Source of the DNA: Channa striata
Lineage: Eukaryota; Chordata; Actinopteri; Anabantiformes; Channidae
NCBI GenBank assembly: GCA_033026295.1
Contig: CM065182.1
Location: 21,202,215-21,266,214, forward strand
Length of the DNA: 64,000 nucleotides
Direction of reading: 5' to 3'
Position numbers and translations under genes: made by a program. The notes below the pieces were generated by a model. It was not told the origin of the DNA. It was given only the letters and a program-made list of their open reading frames with translations, and ran no database searches. Below are positions 50,241-63,492 of this stretch, piece by piece. The first letter of the stretch is position 1, and every line of letters starts with the position of its first letter.

Positions 50241-51913
50241 ACAAAGCTGTGCAAATAATAAAACAAAACTAAAATGGGTGGATCACAGGTGTCAGTGTTA
50301 GATGATTTGTGTTTACATTTTTTCTCCCAAACCACATAGTTTGTGGTCGAGTTTATACATTTTTAATACATTCATCATTACACACCTTCTGCTATTACTA
50401 ACACTTTCTTTCTTGGTACAGGTACAAGTGAGAGCAAAACTACAACAATGCAACATGATCTCTCTCGAGAGCGCAGCGTACATATCAGTTTTCTCTGTTA
50501 CTGTGGAGATGGATGGAAGGATGAATGGGTTGGATAAGTGAGACAGATAATGTGTAGGTTACACATCTTTAGTAACACAAAAAGTCAAGAAGTGATTTCA
50601 ATACTAACAGAAGAGTAAAGTAAAGAGCTAAAAGATGGGAAAGGGGAGAAAAGCAGGACAATGAGAGGACAAGGAGGACAAAAACAGACGGAGTCTTGTC
50701 GTGTCACTTGCACTGTAGACCCTAAGAAGATTCGCTTACAGCAGTGATGCAGGCAGTCCTGTTGTCTGGAGTGGTGCTGAGTGACGGGTGGATGGTTGGA
50801 TCAGTGGACATGCAGAGATGACAGAAAGAGGCTTAAACACAAACGCTATGAGTCAGTGTGGAGCGGCTCTCTGATGATTGCAGTAAGTTGGTAACAGGCT
50901 TCGCTGACAGCCTGCCGAAAGCCTCGGAGAGCGGGATGGATGAATAGATGGCCAGACGCAAGCCCCGGTATAACGTGAGAATCTCTGGCACAAAGATTAT
51001 TCTGTGACCATCATCAGAAACACAGCCACAACGTGTATTTAGACATTAATGAAATAATGCAGTGGTACACGTGCCACAATCATGACAGTAGCTGCTGATG
51101 GCTTAGAATGGAGAGGTTAGGTCTTTCATCAGTTGCAAAGTCAATGGTTTCGATCCCCAGTGACAGTGAAATGGTTTCATCCCTCAATATCTTTTGTTAT
51201 TCTGAACAGAAACAACTATGTGATTAAGTAGTTATGAAATGCATTTAACTACGGCCAGTTGGCGAAGAATCGCAAATCCAAATTTTAACGGACGGCTCTA
51301 GTACGTTTTCTGACATTTTAAACGATCCCTTTAAGGGCTCAGCTGCAAGTGTGGCTGAATTCAGTTTTGCATGGTGATGGTGTTAAATAACTAGTTTAGG
51401 TTAAGGAGTTTGTGACTGGTGGTGTGAAGATGAGAGTTCCCTGCAGGGATCACCCAGATGGCAACATTTCATTGGGGGAAAATGGGCCAAATCTTCAGCG
51501 CCTCATTGGTGCTGATGCACTGCTCGTCATGATTTAGCCAAATCAGACGGGTGCATTGTTTTTCATAAAAATCTTGCCAAGTGCTGCTCTAAGAAGATTT
51601 CCTGAGAGAAATCCTTCTTGCACGCCACCAGAGGGAAAGATGAATGAAAACTCTGGGATAAATAGAGATATGAACAAGGCAACGGGGATCACATTCATAA
51701 CACTCACTCGTCACTCTTAATTTGGTCACTGAGGCTTAATCTTTCCCACTGTGGCAGCTTCTTAAATGCAGTCTGCGGGCTTCAGGACGACTCGCTTCAA
51801 ACGTGACGTGGTAACTGATGGTAGGGCAGACGGTAGAGAGGTTGCTCAGAGTGAAGAGGATAAAGGAAGTGATGAAATCCTGGTGGGTCTCACTGGAGGT
51901 AATCGGGGTATTT

Positions 51914-53395
51914 CACTACTACTACTTCTTCTCTTTCGGCTTTTCCCATCAGGGGTCGCCACAGCGAATCATCTGTTTCCACTTTACTCTATCCTGGGCA
52001 TCTTCCTCTCTGACACCAGCTAACCTCATGTCCTCTGTTAGAACATCCATATATCTCCTCCTCGGTCGTCCTCTCGCTCTCTTGCCTGGCAGCTCCATCT
52101 CCAACATCCTTCTACCAATATATTCACTATCCCTCCTCTGCACATGTCCAAACCATCTCAATCTGGCCTCTCTGACTTTGTTGCTAACACAGGCAACGTG
52201 TCGCTGTCCCTCTGATGAACTCGTTCCTAATTCTGTCCAACCTCGCCACTCCTAAGAGAACCTCAACATCTTCATCTCTGCTGCTTCCATCTCTGCCTCT
52301 TGTCTCTTTCTCACTGATACTGTCTCTAACCCATAGAGCAGAGCTGGTCTCACCACTGTCCTGTTCACCTTTCCTTTGAGTCTTGCTGACACTCTTCTGT
52401 CACACAACACTCCTGATACTTTCCTCCACCCATTCCAACCTGCCTGCACTCGCCTCTTCACCTCTTTTCCACACTCCCCATCACACTGAACTGTTGACCC
52501 CAAGTACTTAAACCCCAGCACCTTCTTCACCTCAGCCCCCTGTAACCTCACACTTCTACCTGGATCCCTCTCGTTTACACACATGTATTCTGTCTTGCTA
52601 TGACTGACTTTCATGCCTCTTCTTTCCAGAGCAAACCTCCACCTCTCCAGCTGTTCCTCCACCTGCTCTCTACTCTCACTGCAAATCACAATGTCATCTG
52701 CAAACATCATTGTCCAGGGAGATTTCTGTCTGACCTCGTCTGTCAACCTGTCCATCAGCATAGCAAACAAGAAGGGACTCAAAGCCGATCCTTGGTGTAG
52801 TCCCACCTCCACCTTGAACTCCTCTGTCTGACCTACGGCACATCTCACCACCGTCATGCTCCTCTCATACATGTCCTGGACTACTCTGACGTACTTCTCT
52901 GAAACTCCCGACAACCTGATACAGTACCACAGCTCCTCCCTCGGCACCCTGTCATACGCCTTCTCTAAATCCACAAAGACACAATGCATCCTTCCTTCCC
53001 ACAAATCCTGGCCTCCTTCCTAAGCCTGGCTTCAGGATCACTCCTACCCTGTTTCTCTTCCTATCCTCACCATGGTAGAACAGTTTGTATCCTCCTCCAA
53101 TACTACGTGCTTTGCTACCCTTCCACCTCGTCTCCTGCACACACAGTACATCTACCTTCCTTCTCTTCATCTTGTCTGCCAGCTCTCTACCTTTCCCTGT
53201 CATTGTGCCAACGTTAAGAGTCCCTACTCTCAGATCTAAGCCCTGCCTTTCCGATTCTCTCTCTCTGTCCACAAAAACGTCTGCTTCCTCTCCTTCTTCG
53301 ACCAACAGTAGTCCAATTGTCACCGGCACCCTGTATTTGGTGGTCGTTGTTAACCCAGGCCTCGGCCGATTCGCTATGAAATCGACCAAGCCTGT
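51914..53395 (-). mobile_element. Internally deleted RTE-clade LINE
   Basis: On the minus strand the 5' part (53395 to about 53025) encodes an endonuclease start with LRVGTLNVGTMTGKGRELAD and VDVLCVQETRWKGSKA. It jumps directly at about 53000-53030 into the reverse-transcriptase core, 250 open codons at 52252-53004. That core has VDLEKAYDRVPREELW, the GLHQGSALSPFLF motif and an intact catalytic box MMFADDIVICS. After a frame break near 52.2 kb comes the C-terminal RWFGHVQRR...GKRARGRPRRR block. The 3' end is the fish-typical GGCGACCCCTGATGGGAAAAG followed by GAAG and TAGTAG repeats. Most of the endonuclease and the first third of the reverse transcriptase are deleted. Confidence 0.85.
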
Positions 53396-53599
53396 ATGAA
53401 AAAATGTGGGTATTTCTCTAAGTCTGATATATCATAACAAAGTGTTACGTGTTTAAGTGGACAAGCTTTTACTCATTTTACTCATTTGTTTGCCTTGGCA
53501 TTAAAAAAACGTATGTATAGAGTGTTGAGATTTCATGCATAAGTGCGAGCCAGTCTTAATGTGAACCTAAGTTCATCTTATAACTTAGACATAACAGAC

Positions 53600-56500
53600 A
53601 TGGTTGGCATATTTCTGTAAGGCAGTAAAGAACCTGTTTATTCTCTTCATGAAAATATTTCAGAATAAGCTTTTTAAGAGACCTCATTTTAATTAAAAGC
53701 AGAAGCCAAAGACCCTTTGGTGAGGGCTACCTTAGCTGGTATCTATGATGCCACAAACATGGGGATGGGGTGGGGCAGCTGCTTCCCCTGAGAGCATTAG
53801 CTTCTGTTTTCCCAAAAGGAGCCGATCCAGACATGATAAACCTGTGACCTTCTAGTTGTGAGGCAATAACACTAAGCCCTCCTCCACCATGCCGCCCAAG
53901 CCGAAGACGAGAATAAAAATAGAACAAACGGTTTTAATTTTTGAAAAGTAAAGGTCAGAAATGCATTAGCTCAACATTCTTGTATGTCATGTTTAAGGTC
54001 AGTGTAGGAGTAGCCACTGTAGACCAAAAACTGTATTACCATTTCTTTCCATTATTTTTAAAGTAACATAATAGTAATATAGAGTTGTGTGCAAAAGTTA
54101 ATTTAATTTATCACCAATGACATTTTCATTAGTTAATGTTTTTTACGCTCCTTGACCACGCTTGTTATTTCTGATGAAGACATTTGAACATTTATACTAT
54201 GTGCAGATTGTTATCATGTTTAGGTTAAGTTTGCATCCCCTTGCTATGTCAATGCTTCGCCCTTGATAAATTAATTAAACATTAACTATACAAGCTGAAA
54301 GTGCATTACTTTGATGAATACAAAGTTTTATTCATTTATATATTTTTCAATTGGGTGATGCAATTTTGGACCGCACTGTAACTCATGATACGACAAACCT
54401 GCAGTTCAACAGGATTTTTTGGGCGACAAGTCACTAGATGGACATAGTCTTAGGAGCTACACAAACACAGTTCATGGACTGATACTCAAAATAATCCAGA
54501 TAATTCAGAATTGCTATATTTTATAATGTTTGATTATTTGGATGACGCTATCATGCAATACTGACGATGACAACTTTTAATTTAGATAGATATTCTGTTG
54601 AAGAGAGTTAATTTTAATATTACAAAGTTTACAACATTTTTTATATGCAGACACACAGAAAGTATCAAAGCAGCGCTCAACACAATGACCTCTGCTCACA
54701 GTAATAACTGGTTCCCTATGGGTCATACTAGGCTACGAGTTTGGCAATTCTGATAAACTGGGAAAAATGCCTACACAGCAGTTCTGCTGAACAGGCCACG
54801 ATGATGCATAGACTTCTTTTAGTGTTTCTCATTTTAAATATTCTTGGTAGCAAGAAGACTGACACCCAGCATGTGTCACTGAGAGTAAGAAGTTATTACA
54901 GTAAATCAGTCATCAGTCACACATCAGTCATTAATCATCGGTACGTGTTGAATTCAGAGTCCACAAAGTCTCGGCCATGTTTACTCAGTTCCAGTGTAGA
55001 TTAGAGGATCCAGTGCATGTGCATAAAAGGGTTAAGGGTGAGGGTTAACTGCATATAGTGCATGTGGACTGGTTTGTGTTCCTCCGTGAGCTATAGAAGC
55101 ATAAACAGAATGATCATTATCTGGATGAAAACAGTTTGTGTGTGTTCCTGTTCTAATCTCTTAATTATAGGAAATACTTCAGCTTGTGTCAGTTTACTTT
55201 TACGGGCCTCAGTCTAGTTAAAAGCAGAAGCCACTGACCCTTTGATCAGGGTGACCGTAAACCCGTCTCCATGATGCTAAAAAAGATAAGTGGGCTGGGT
55301 CATTGAATACCTGCACCTACAAAGTAAGTAGAACAATTATTTTACAGTTTTGATACATGTGGTCGTAGTGTTTAGTTACTACTTCACAAACTGAATTCTT
55401 CATTGGAGAAAGGAGTGAAGAGACATGTAGATGACAGGATGAGAAACATGAGTGTAAAAAGACAAAGTGACTAGGAGATTTCCCCATGGAGGACAAGAGT
55501 GTCCCCTTTCTGAAGGCTGGGTGGAGTTTATCTTTCATGGAGATAAACTACTCAACTATTTCAGCCAAATTCCACCAGCTCTGATTTCAGACTAATGGTT
55601 TCCAAGGTTTCAAAGTGTGAGCAGTAGCTGTGAGATGTCAGATCAAATGACAACCACTGGCCACATAATATTTGAGACTCGCCTTCTGTAAAATATGATC
55701 AATAATGATATGACGCAGACATGTAGTGACAGTGACACTGATAAAGTCCAAAGTCAGGTGGTTTGCATCCCAAAAACCAGGACATGGCCACATCTTTTTA
55801 CAAACTTCACCATTTTGTTTTTGGGGCTAAACCTAACCAAGCCTGACCCGGTGGCCACAATGATGAGGAGGTGTCTGCTACAACAACTTATCATTGTGCT
55901 ATCTCAGGAGACGCCTGCTGCCACAGGGGTGCTGTTTCATGTTCCCATGGGTCATATCAGAGGTTATGAACAAATTATCAACATGGGTGTTGTATTATTT
56001 AATATGGGGAGCTAGAAGTACCAATTTGCCTATGTGAAGCTGTTACAGAAACGTCCAAGGAGATGGAAAGGTTATTGATCACTGGCGGATTAGTGCATGT
56101 CTGGATCACATATCAGTAAGCAGCAGAATAATAATATTTGAAGCAGGTACTTGCACCATGTACCAATGAATAAAAATTACAGTATGATGTGTATTGTGTT
56201 AATGCAAGCAAAAATAAGTCTGAGCTGTCAAAACACAAGCCAGTGGTCCAAGTGGAAATCCATTAGCTTAACTGCTTTAACTGCTTGTCCTGTCAGGGGT
56301 TGTGGGGCAGCTGAAGGTGAACGGCATTGGCGAGCAAATATCCAGAAGACAACATGTGCAGTTTGCATGTCCATCTCAGGGCTGAAATGCCTATAAGTAA
56401 TTTTAGGCGAGAGAAAACTAAAGTACCTGAAGGAAACAACCCCCTGCCCCACCATGCCATCAGACATGAAGAATGGACTTAAACATTTCAACAGTGGAAA

Positions 56501-57345
56501 TGTAAAAAAGCCGATTCAACAATATCTTTTGGACCACATCAGAAGACAGACAGACAGTCCTTAGAGCCATGGCACAGTCAGTCATCAAAAATAAGCCTCG
56601 ACATCAAATACTGTACCAAATCAACTGAATTTAAAAACGAAATCTGTTGTGCATAGTTTATTCTTTTGCCTTGTCGTACAATACTGATATCACAAAATGC
56701 TTATTATAGGAAAAAAAGTAATTTCATGTTATGGATGATACTGGCTTTGTTGTCTTTAATGGCACTAAATTCAATATTATATATACACACCTAACGCATC
56801 AAACCTCTGTTCAACAATCTCTGCTCACATTAATAATTGTTTACCATGTCTGTCCTACTAGGACAACAGTTTGGCAATTTTGATAAACTGACTAAAATGC
56901 ATATACATAACAGTTCTGTTGGCCAGGCTGTTACATACATTTAATGCTGCTTACTTAAAATATCTGAACTATCCTCAAACATTAGCCTATACACTGAACG
57001 TGAACTGTTCCTCTTTATGGCCTAGAATCACCAAAGAGTCTGTTCATCCTCTTAATGAAAACAATTTGTCTGTTCAAATCTCCTAATTATAGGAAGTACA
57101 GATTCTTGTACTTGTACGTTAAAAGCAGAAACCACAGAGCCGTTGACTTCTAATCCATGTGGTGATATTGGTCAGTGTTTCCGAAATCTACAACAGGGTC
57201 ATTAAAAGCACAAGTGTAGTGAGAGGAGGGGGGCGTTGATGATCACAAGTGATGAGTAGATTGCCCAACGGAGGATAGAATCTTTTCTCTGGCGGCTGGG
57301 TGGAAATGCTGAGCTCCCTTAAAGACAACAGCTACTGAAAGAACT
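53600..57345. repeat. Three diverged copies of an unidentified repeat unit
   Basis: Copies lie at about 53.62-53.93, 54.66-55.56 and 56.80-57.35 kb. All share TTAAAAGCAGAARCCA followed by a GACCCTTTG-like block. The last two also share TCTGCTCACA, AGTTTGGCAATT.TGATAAACTG and CAGTTCTG. They share CTAATTATAGGAA and a GGCTGGGTGG block as well. Spacing is about 1.5 and 1.9-2.1 kb with indels. No coding frame or terminal repeat was recognised, so it may be an old segmental duplication or an unknown transposon. Confidence 0.6.
53735..53900 (-). mobile_element. Fragment of a common fish repeat (GGCGGCATGGTGG type)
   Basis: The minus strand reads GGCGGCATGGTGGAGGAGGG, then GTTATTGCCTCACAACTAGAAGGTCACAGG. 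This matches the remembered pattern of an abundant dispersed repeat of teleosts. It is short, degenerate and non-coding, and lies within the first copy of the local duplication. Confidence 0.5.
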
Positions 57346-58640
57346 CCAAGGTCCCCAGATCAGGAAGGGGAAATCAACGCTTGCCTGGCTTCAAAGTAAG
57401 AAGAAAAATGTGAGTCGCTTCAAATGACATAAACATGCCACGTGGATCCAATTTAGCAGTTTCATGTGTGTCTATGTCTAGGTGCTGACACTTTCAGGCA
57501 AAGAGAAAGTTATTTCTCTCTGACACACAGATGTCATTGCCTCATTAGTGGGATGGATAATAGCACGGTCTATCTAAATCTGATACAACTACGTTTTAAA
57601 GGAAAAAAACTGAGTCACAATAAAAGCCCAACACCTAGTACAAATCAACAAGAACATGATGCATAAATGCATTAGGAAAAACTATATTAATATTATAATA
57701 ATGAGGGAAATCTGATAACAGAAGTCTAATTAGTTCTTTGCTATGTTGTGCACACTTTTGCGACTGTCCCCAGCTATTCAGTTTTAATTTACTGCTACTT
57801 CCTGGCATTTTCTCAGCCCATATATAGGGAAATGAAATCAATTTACGATTACATAGCAGTGAACAAAGGAAGACGGGTGAAGATCGAGCATGTTGCTGTG
57901 GTAAAAACTACCGCCTCTTTTTAAATGAACGTCATTTTTCTTCTCAGCCTCAGTGGGACCTACCACCTGCTCAGGTAAACAGAGAGGGAGCTCAGCAATC
58001 ACAACTGGAAATAATTAATCACTGGGACAAGATATTGCAATTACTACAAACATCAAACTGGGCCTATGGCTGCTCGCACTAATGTCTAAGCATCACACTG
58101 GATGGAAGGAGATCTGCTGCAGTTCTTCCCTCTCATCCTTCATTCCTTCAGTCTTCCTGCCGCTCAAACCTCCTCCACTCGCCTTGACTGAGCCGCTGAC
58201 CCACCTCTGCCTTCACAGCAAAGACAACTACACAAAAAAAAACCACATGCACACACAACAGAGGAAATCCCTTTCAACAGCTTCAGGTTACATGAAAACT
58301 TTAATAATATTAACAATAATTATACTAATTTCACAAACACAGTTGATGTTATAGGGAAAAAGGTTCTAATGTAAAGGGACACGGGGAGGTCTCACACCCC
58401 ACCCTGTCAGGTTTTACTATTGGAAAAGAAGTGAAAAAATTAAATGTCTGTGAGGATGAACTTTTCAGGTCACTGCTTTTAAACTCTAAGACCATGTGCT
58501 TTAAAACTTTGATGTTACACAGATAAACTGTCACTTGGATTGCTCAGGTGACAAAAAAAAGTCTAAAAGATTAGTAGATTTGAGATCTGACATAAAAAAA
58601 ACAAACATGGACAATAGAAATATATGAGAGCAATGTGAGT
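57346..58640. other. Intergenic DNA, no gene seen
   Basis: No coding-like frame with splice support was found. One tiny exon-like block at about 57947-57973 (plus, CAG before and GTAAAC after) is probably chance. Confidence 0.4.
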
Positions 58641-58649
58641 TTTGCTGAC

Positions 58650-58740
58650 TGCAACAGTGAGTGAGGCGTCTCTGTGGTTTGATTGACAAGGCAGTGTCAC
58701 ATTTTCGGCAAATTGGGCCACTTGGGCGACACACCAGGGT
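58650..58740 (-). pseudogene. Possible relic of an immunoglobulin-domain exon
   Basis: The minus strand gives AQVAQFAENVTLPCQSNHR followed by DASLTVAV. The form x-V-x-x-x-x-x-x-x-V-T-L-x-C is the A'-B strand signature of an Ig domain, as in B7-like or adhesion proteins. The frame then runs into low-complexity sequence without a tryptophan or F-strand motif, so the domain is incomplete. It may be a decayed exon of an Ig-superfamily gene near ESAM. It could be chance. Confidence 0.28.
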
Positions 58741-58781
58741 GGAAAATTTAAATATGATGTTCTCAGCTCAATGATTTTGTC

Positions 58782-58785
<4 letters not shown>

Positions 58786-58823
<38 letters not shown>
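58786..58823 (+). repeat. (CA)19 microsatellite
   Basis: Uninterrupted CA run. Confidence 0.95.
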
Positions 58824-58824
<1 letters not shown>

Positions 58825-59576
58825 TTACAGGTACCCATGCAATTGTATGTGTAACAATGATTTTGTGGAAATTCCAATATCTCCTAAAACTTACTCCACA
58901 GATTCACTGCTTAAAAAGAAGCAGAAAATGAATCTGCTTCCGTGCAGAAAAACAGGAAATTGCAAAAAGTTGACTTTACAGCAAACTCTTGTAGTCATAG
59001 TAACAAATACTCACGACAGAAATGATTCAATAAACGACTGCAAATATTTAATTGTAGTAGATCTGATTCAATTTTGTATTAAGCTTTAAAAGGACATTTC
59101 TTTCTACATAAATGTATTTAACTTTTCAGTGCAAAGATTCCCAATGTACAGGAAATATCATTTACTCAGAAAACCTGTTTAATTGTTTCAAGATGCAAAT
59201 CATTTTCACTTTCACTTGAGACCGATAAATAAAATGGTTTTAGGCTGAATTAGTGCACGTCGAGTTGTGGCCAGATCCAGGGAGTCCGTCAAGTTTAGAC
59301 AGTTTAACAGTATTTAGTCATGAATCATGACTCGGCAAAGACAATTTAGATGAAAATTTAATGTTCATTATATTAAGTAAATGTGGTGAAGTCTTGGTAT
59401 GAGACGGACCATTGATGCATTAATCCATTAACTAAGGGCTCCTTAGACAACATATGGTTCAGGCCTTGTTACTGACTTCTCACTTACACAAAAACATACA
59501 AGAGTTAATCCTACCACAATAAGAAAAAGTGCTCACATGGATTCTTAGTTCTCAAGGAAATTACATTCAGTTCTCC

Positions 59577-59624
<48 letters not shown>

Positions 59625-60725
59625 CGTCTCGTTCACAGAGGGCTCAGGGCCAGAGAGCGAGGCAGAGCTCATCATCTGATAACTCTGTGAGTGCTGCTCC
59701 TTGCAGCGTAATTAAAAGGAGAGACGGAGCAGTGGGAGAGAAGAATGTGTTGTCTCTGTCCTCCAGCTGCAAACCTACTAGCCTCATCAGATCGGTCCAC
59801 GCACAGACAGAGAGAGAGGGAGACGAGGAGGGAAGCATCTGCTTAATTGGGGGAACAGAGACAGAGCGGGGTCAGGAGGGTCAGCGGTGTGTGTGTTTGT
59901 GTCTGTGGAAATCTGAGTGTGTGTCCTTGTGTTGATGTGCCGTTCCCTCTACCTGTGCTACACACATTCCATCGTGGACGCTCGCTGTCTCCCTTGGTAG
60001 CTTCAAATGTGTTTTGGGATGCATGCTGAACGCTTTAATGTCTGAATGCCTCCTGTTACTCTGGCTGCTAAATATACAGAGTCATTTGCCGAGTCGAAAG
60101 TGTGCCGCTGTGACGGAGCTGCTGCTGTCTCTTTGCACTGGGTGACACTATTTATCCTGCTCACGATGGCTATGGGTAAATGACAATGCAGCAATTTTAG
60201 TAATGTTAGATGTGACATTCTAACTTCTTTAACTTTAAAAATTTTTATCCACATATATGTTTAATTGCACTCTTGTCTGCAAATCAAACATTTGCCTTTT
60301 TTATCTAGCAGAGCTGATAGAGATTGGAGAGACTTGGCTCTGGTGCAGAGGGTCACACCGTTTGGCCATGGATGAAGTTTTCATCATGGCAGGACACTAG
60401 CCAATCAGATGCTGGTTCTTTCGTGTTCCCTTACTGATATGATTTACTTATATAAACAGTCATTCTGCCTTGGAAAATATTGAGTTTGGCAATCCCCTAA
60501 CTTTCCCCAAACACCACCAACACGAAATGACGTTTTTGCCCACTGGTCCACACACAACAACCCAATATGTGAGGTGGCTTTGAAAAGTTAAACCATATAA
60601 ACATAAAAAAAAACAATAACAATTCCAAATCTAAACCTGAAATCTCTCTTTTATATAAACATCTATATCTTTAACATTAGAGTTCACTTTGGTAGTAATT
60701 AGAACTTTGTCTTCTTGAACCCAAG
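58824..60725. other. Intergenic DNA with microsatellite, no gene supported
   Basis: A GC-richer block at 59.63-59.95 kb follows the CA tract and could be a promoter or first exon for a minus-strand gene such as ESAM. No signal-peptide frame with a usable donor was found there. Confidence 0.35.
59579..59622 (+). repeat. (CA)22 microsatellite
   Basis: Uninterrupted CA run next to the GC-richer block at 59.63 kb. Confidence 0.95.
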
Positions 60726-60729
60726 ACAA

Positions 60730-63465
60730 ACAATTCAACTTTATTTATATAGCGCCAAACAACAAGGTCATCTCAGGGCAAATAATAAAGTCAAGACTAT
60801 ACAAACATGTAGAGCAGCAAGCCATAGGCAACAGTGGAGAGGAAAAACTCCCTTTAATGGAAGAAACCTCCAGCAGAACCAGGCTCAGGGTGGACGGACA
60901 TCTGCCTTGACCAGTTGGGCAGAGTGGAAAGTGGAGAGAGAAAAGAACAGAGCAACAAAAGCAACAACAAAACATTGAGCAGGTTAATAGGACCAGTAGC
61001 TGCACACTGGAGGACACACAGCACCAAATCCGGGGACACCTGTGGACAGGGAGAGAGAGAGGGGAAAGACAGGGAGAGAGACGACTACGGGACAAAGAAG
61101 ACAGAGTTAATGTCATACAGTGGTGACATTATAGATGTGGGGTGAGAGGAGAGAATGAAGAGAAGAGGAAGTGGCACAGTGCAGAGTCCCCAGCAGTCTA
61201 AGCCTATAGCAGCATGACTATAACCAACTATAAGCTTTATCAAAAGGAAGGTTTTGAGCCTAGTCTTAAAAATAGGAGGGTGTCTGCTTCCCGAATCTGG
61301 ACTGGGAGCTGGTTCCACAGGAGAGGAGCTTGATAGCTAAAGGCTCTGCCTCCCATTCTATTTTTAGAAATTCTGGGAACCACAAGTAGGCCTGCATTTT
61401 GGGACCGAAGTGGTCTAATAGGATGATATGGTACTAAGAGATCTTTTAAATATGATGGGGCTTGGCCATTTAAAGCTTTATAGGTAAGAAGAAGGGTTTT
61501 AAATTCTATTCTGCATTTAATTGGAAGCCAATGGAGAGAAGCTAATGAAGGTGAAATATGATCTCTCTTACCAATCCCAGTCAGTAATCTTGCTGCAGCA
61601 TTTTGGATTAATTGGAGGCTTTTTAGAGAGTTACAATTACAATAGTCCAATCTAGAAGTAACAAATGCATGAACCAATTTTTCAGCATCGCTTTGGGATA
61701 GGATGCTCCTAATTTTGGCAATGTTCCGTAGGTGGAAGAAGGCTGTTCTTGAGATTTGCTTTATCTGTGAGGTAAATGACAAATCCTGGTCAAAAATGAC
61801 TCAAGATTCCTTGCAGTACTACTGGGGCAAGAGTTATGTCATCTAAAGTAGCGATATGGTTAGAAAATATGTCTCTTAGACTATTAGGCCCAAATACAAT
61901 AACTTCAGTTTTATCTGAGTTTAGAAGAAGAAAATTATACGTCATCCAGTCCCTTATATCTTTAAGACATTTTGTAGTTTGATTAATTTATTTGTTTCAT
62001 CAGGTTTCATAGATAGATATAACTGCGTGTCATCAGCGTAGCAGTGAAAATTTACAGAGTGTTTTCTAATAATGTTGCCAAGGGAGACATATATAAAAAG
62101 AGTATTGGTCCTAATACAGAGCCTTTTGGAATTCCATAACTAACTTTGTGTATGTCGAAGATTCATCATTAACATGAGTAAATTGGAATCTATCTGATAG
62201 ATATGATTTAAACCAATTTAGTGCTGTTCCTTTAATTCCAATAACATGTTCTAGTCTCTGTAATAATATTCTGTGATCAATGGTGTCAAAATTTTAGAAA
62301 TAAAGGAAGATTGGATTTATTGGTCTGTAATTGACTGCTTCAAACAAGTCGTTTCTGACAACTGGAAATAAAGGGAGATTGGACAGACAAGGTTTTTTAA
62401 GTAGAGGTTTGATTACAGCTACCTTATAAGCCTTTGGTACATATCCTGTTTGTAAGGATAGATTAATGATATCTAATACGAACGTGTCTAATAAGAGTAG
62501 AGCATCTTTGAGCAGTCTAACTGGAATAGGGTCTAGCAGACATGTTGTTGGTTTAGATGCCATAATAGTTGAAGTTAATTCAGCAGGGTCTATGGGCACA
62601 AAGCAGTCTAAAAGGGACTGAGGACTTACTGATGATTCTAATTCTGTTGTATTTGTGGGGAGGGTCAGGTGAATTTTATTTCTAATAGCTATGATTTTGT
62701 TTGTGAAGAAGGTCATGAAGTCATTGCTACATAGCGTTGAGGGAATACTAGTCTCAACTGAACTAAGGCTCTTACTCAGCCTGGCTACAGTGCTGAAAAG
62801 AAACCGGGGGTTGTTCTTGTTTTCCTCTATTAGTGATGAATAATATGCTGTTCTGGCTTTACGGAGTGCTAATTTGTATAAGTGTAAACTCTTTTTCCAG
62901 GCTAGGCGTGATTCTTGTGAATGAGTGGAACGCCACTTCCTTTCTAGTCTTCGTGACGCCTGCTTTAAATTGCGGGTTTGCGAGCTATACCATGGAGATC
63001 GCCTGTTCAGAATTACTGCCTTCTTTTTTAGAGGGGCAACATTATCAAGTATGGAACGTAAAGATGCTGCATAATTACCAGTAAGGTAATCAACTTGTGC
63101 AGGAGTACAGTTAATGAGGCTACTCTCAGTTATATCGGTATGTCTTGAGGTAAATGATAAAGGGATCATTTCCTTAAATTTGTTCACAGTGTTTTCAGAT
63201 AAACACCTACTGAAGCAAAACTTCTTTCTAGCTGCTGTGTACTCCAATAAACTAAATTCAAATGTTATTAGAAAATGGTCAGAGAGAACACAATTATGAG
63301 GAAATACTGTTAGTTTATCAATTTCAATACCGTATGCAAGGACAAGGTCTAGGGTGTGACTAAAACAGTGAGTGGGTTCATTTACAATTTGATCTGTTCT
63401 TCTGGATTAAGGCAGTTTATCCAGTTATTCATGGCCAGGTCCATCAGGTTCCAGTTTAATCAGGC
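60730..63465 (-). mobile_element. 5'-truncated L2-clade LINE with long open segments
   Basis: Read on the minus strand, the element begins inside the endonuclease (HTLDLVLAYG...SDHFLITFEF, about 63.26-63.46 kb). A 317-codon open frame follows (62294-63247) through SRRLERKW and LDPIPVRLLKDALLLLDTF to the first reverse-transcriptase motif AVIKPLLKKP. The central part (61.8-62.3 kb), holding the CYADD-type box region, is broken by deletions. The C-terminal part (61240-61782) is open again, with RTAFFHLRNIAKIRSILSQ, FVTSRLDYCN and LHWLPIKCRIEFK. The 3' end at 60.73 kb reads GGCGCTATATAAATAAAGTTG, the standard tail. It cannot move by itself but looks relatively young. Confidence 0.88.
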
Positions 63466-63492
63466 TTGATGGGAAACGTCTGTCCACAGATT

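Larger units (their letters stand above)
48499..51910 (-). other. Presumed ESAM intron 1, no exon identified
   Basis: I searched the minus strand for a signal-peptide exon ending at a GT donor in the right phase and found none. The region holds a (AC)13 microsatellite at 49592-49617 and a TA/TG compound tract at about 50137-50240. ESAM exon 1 may lie further right, or may be too short to recognise. Confidence 0.4.

Noticed and set aside
52984..53399. Plus-strand open frames of 77-104 codons
   Set aside because: They are antisense shadows of the RTE LINE endonuclease region.
57947..57973. Tiny 27-bp exon-like block between CAG and GTAAAC
   Set aside because: No neighbouring exons or protein family support it; such patterns occur by chance.
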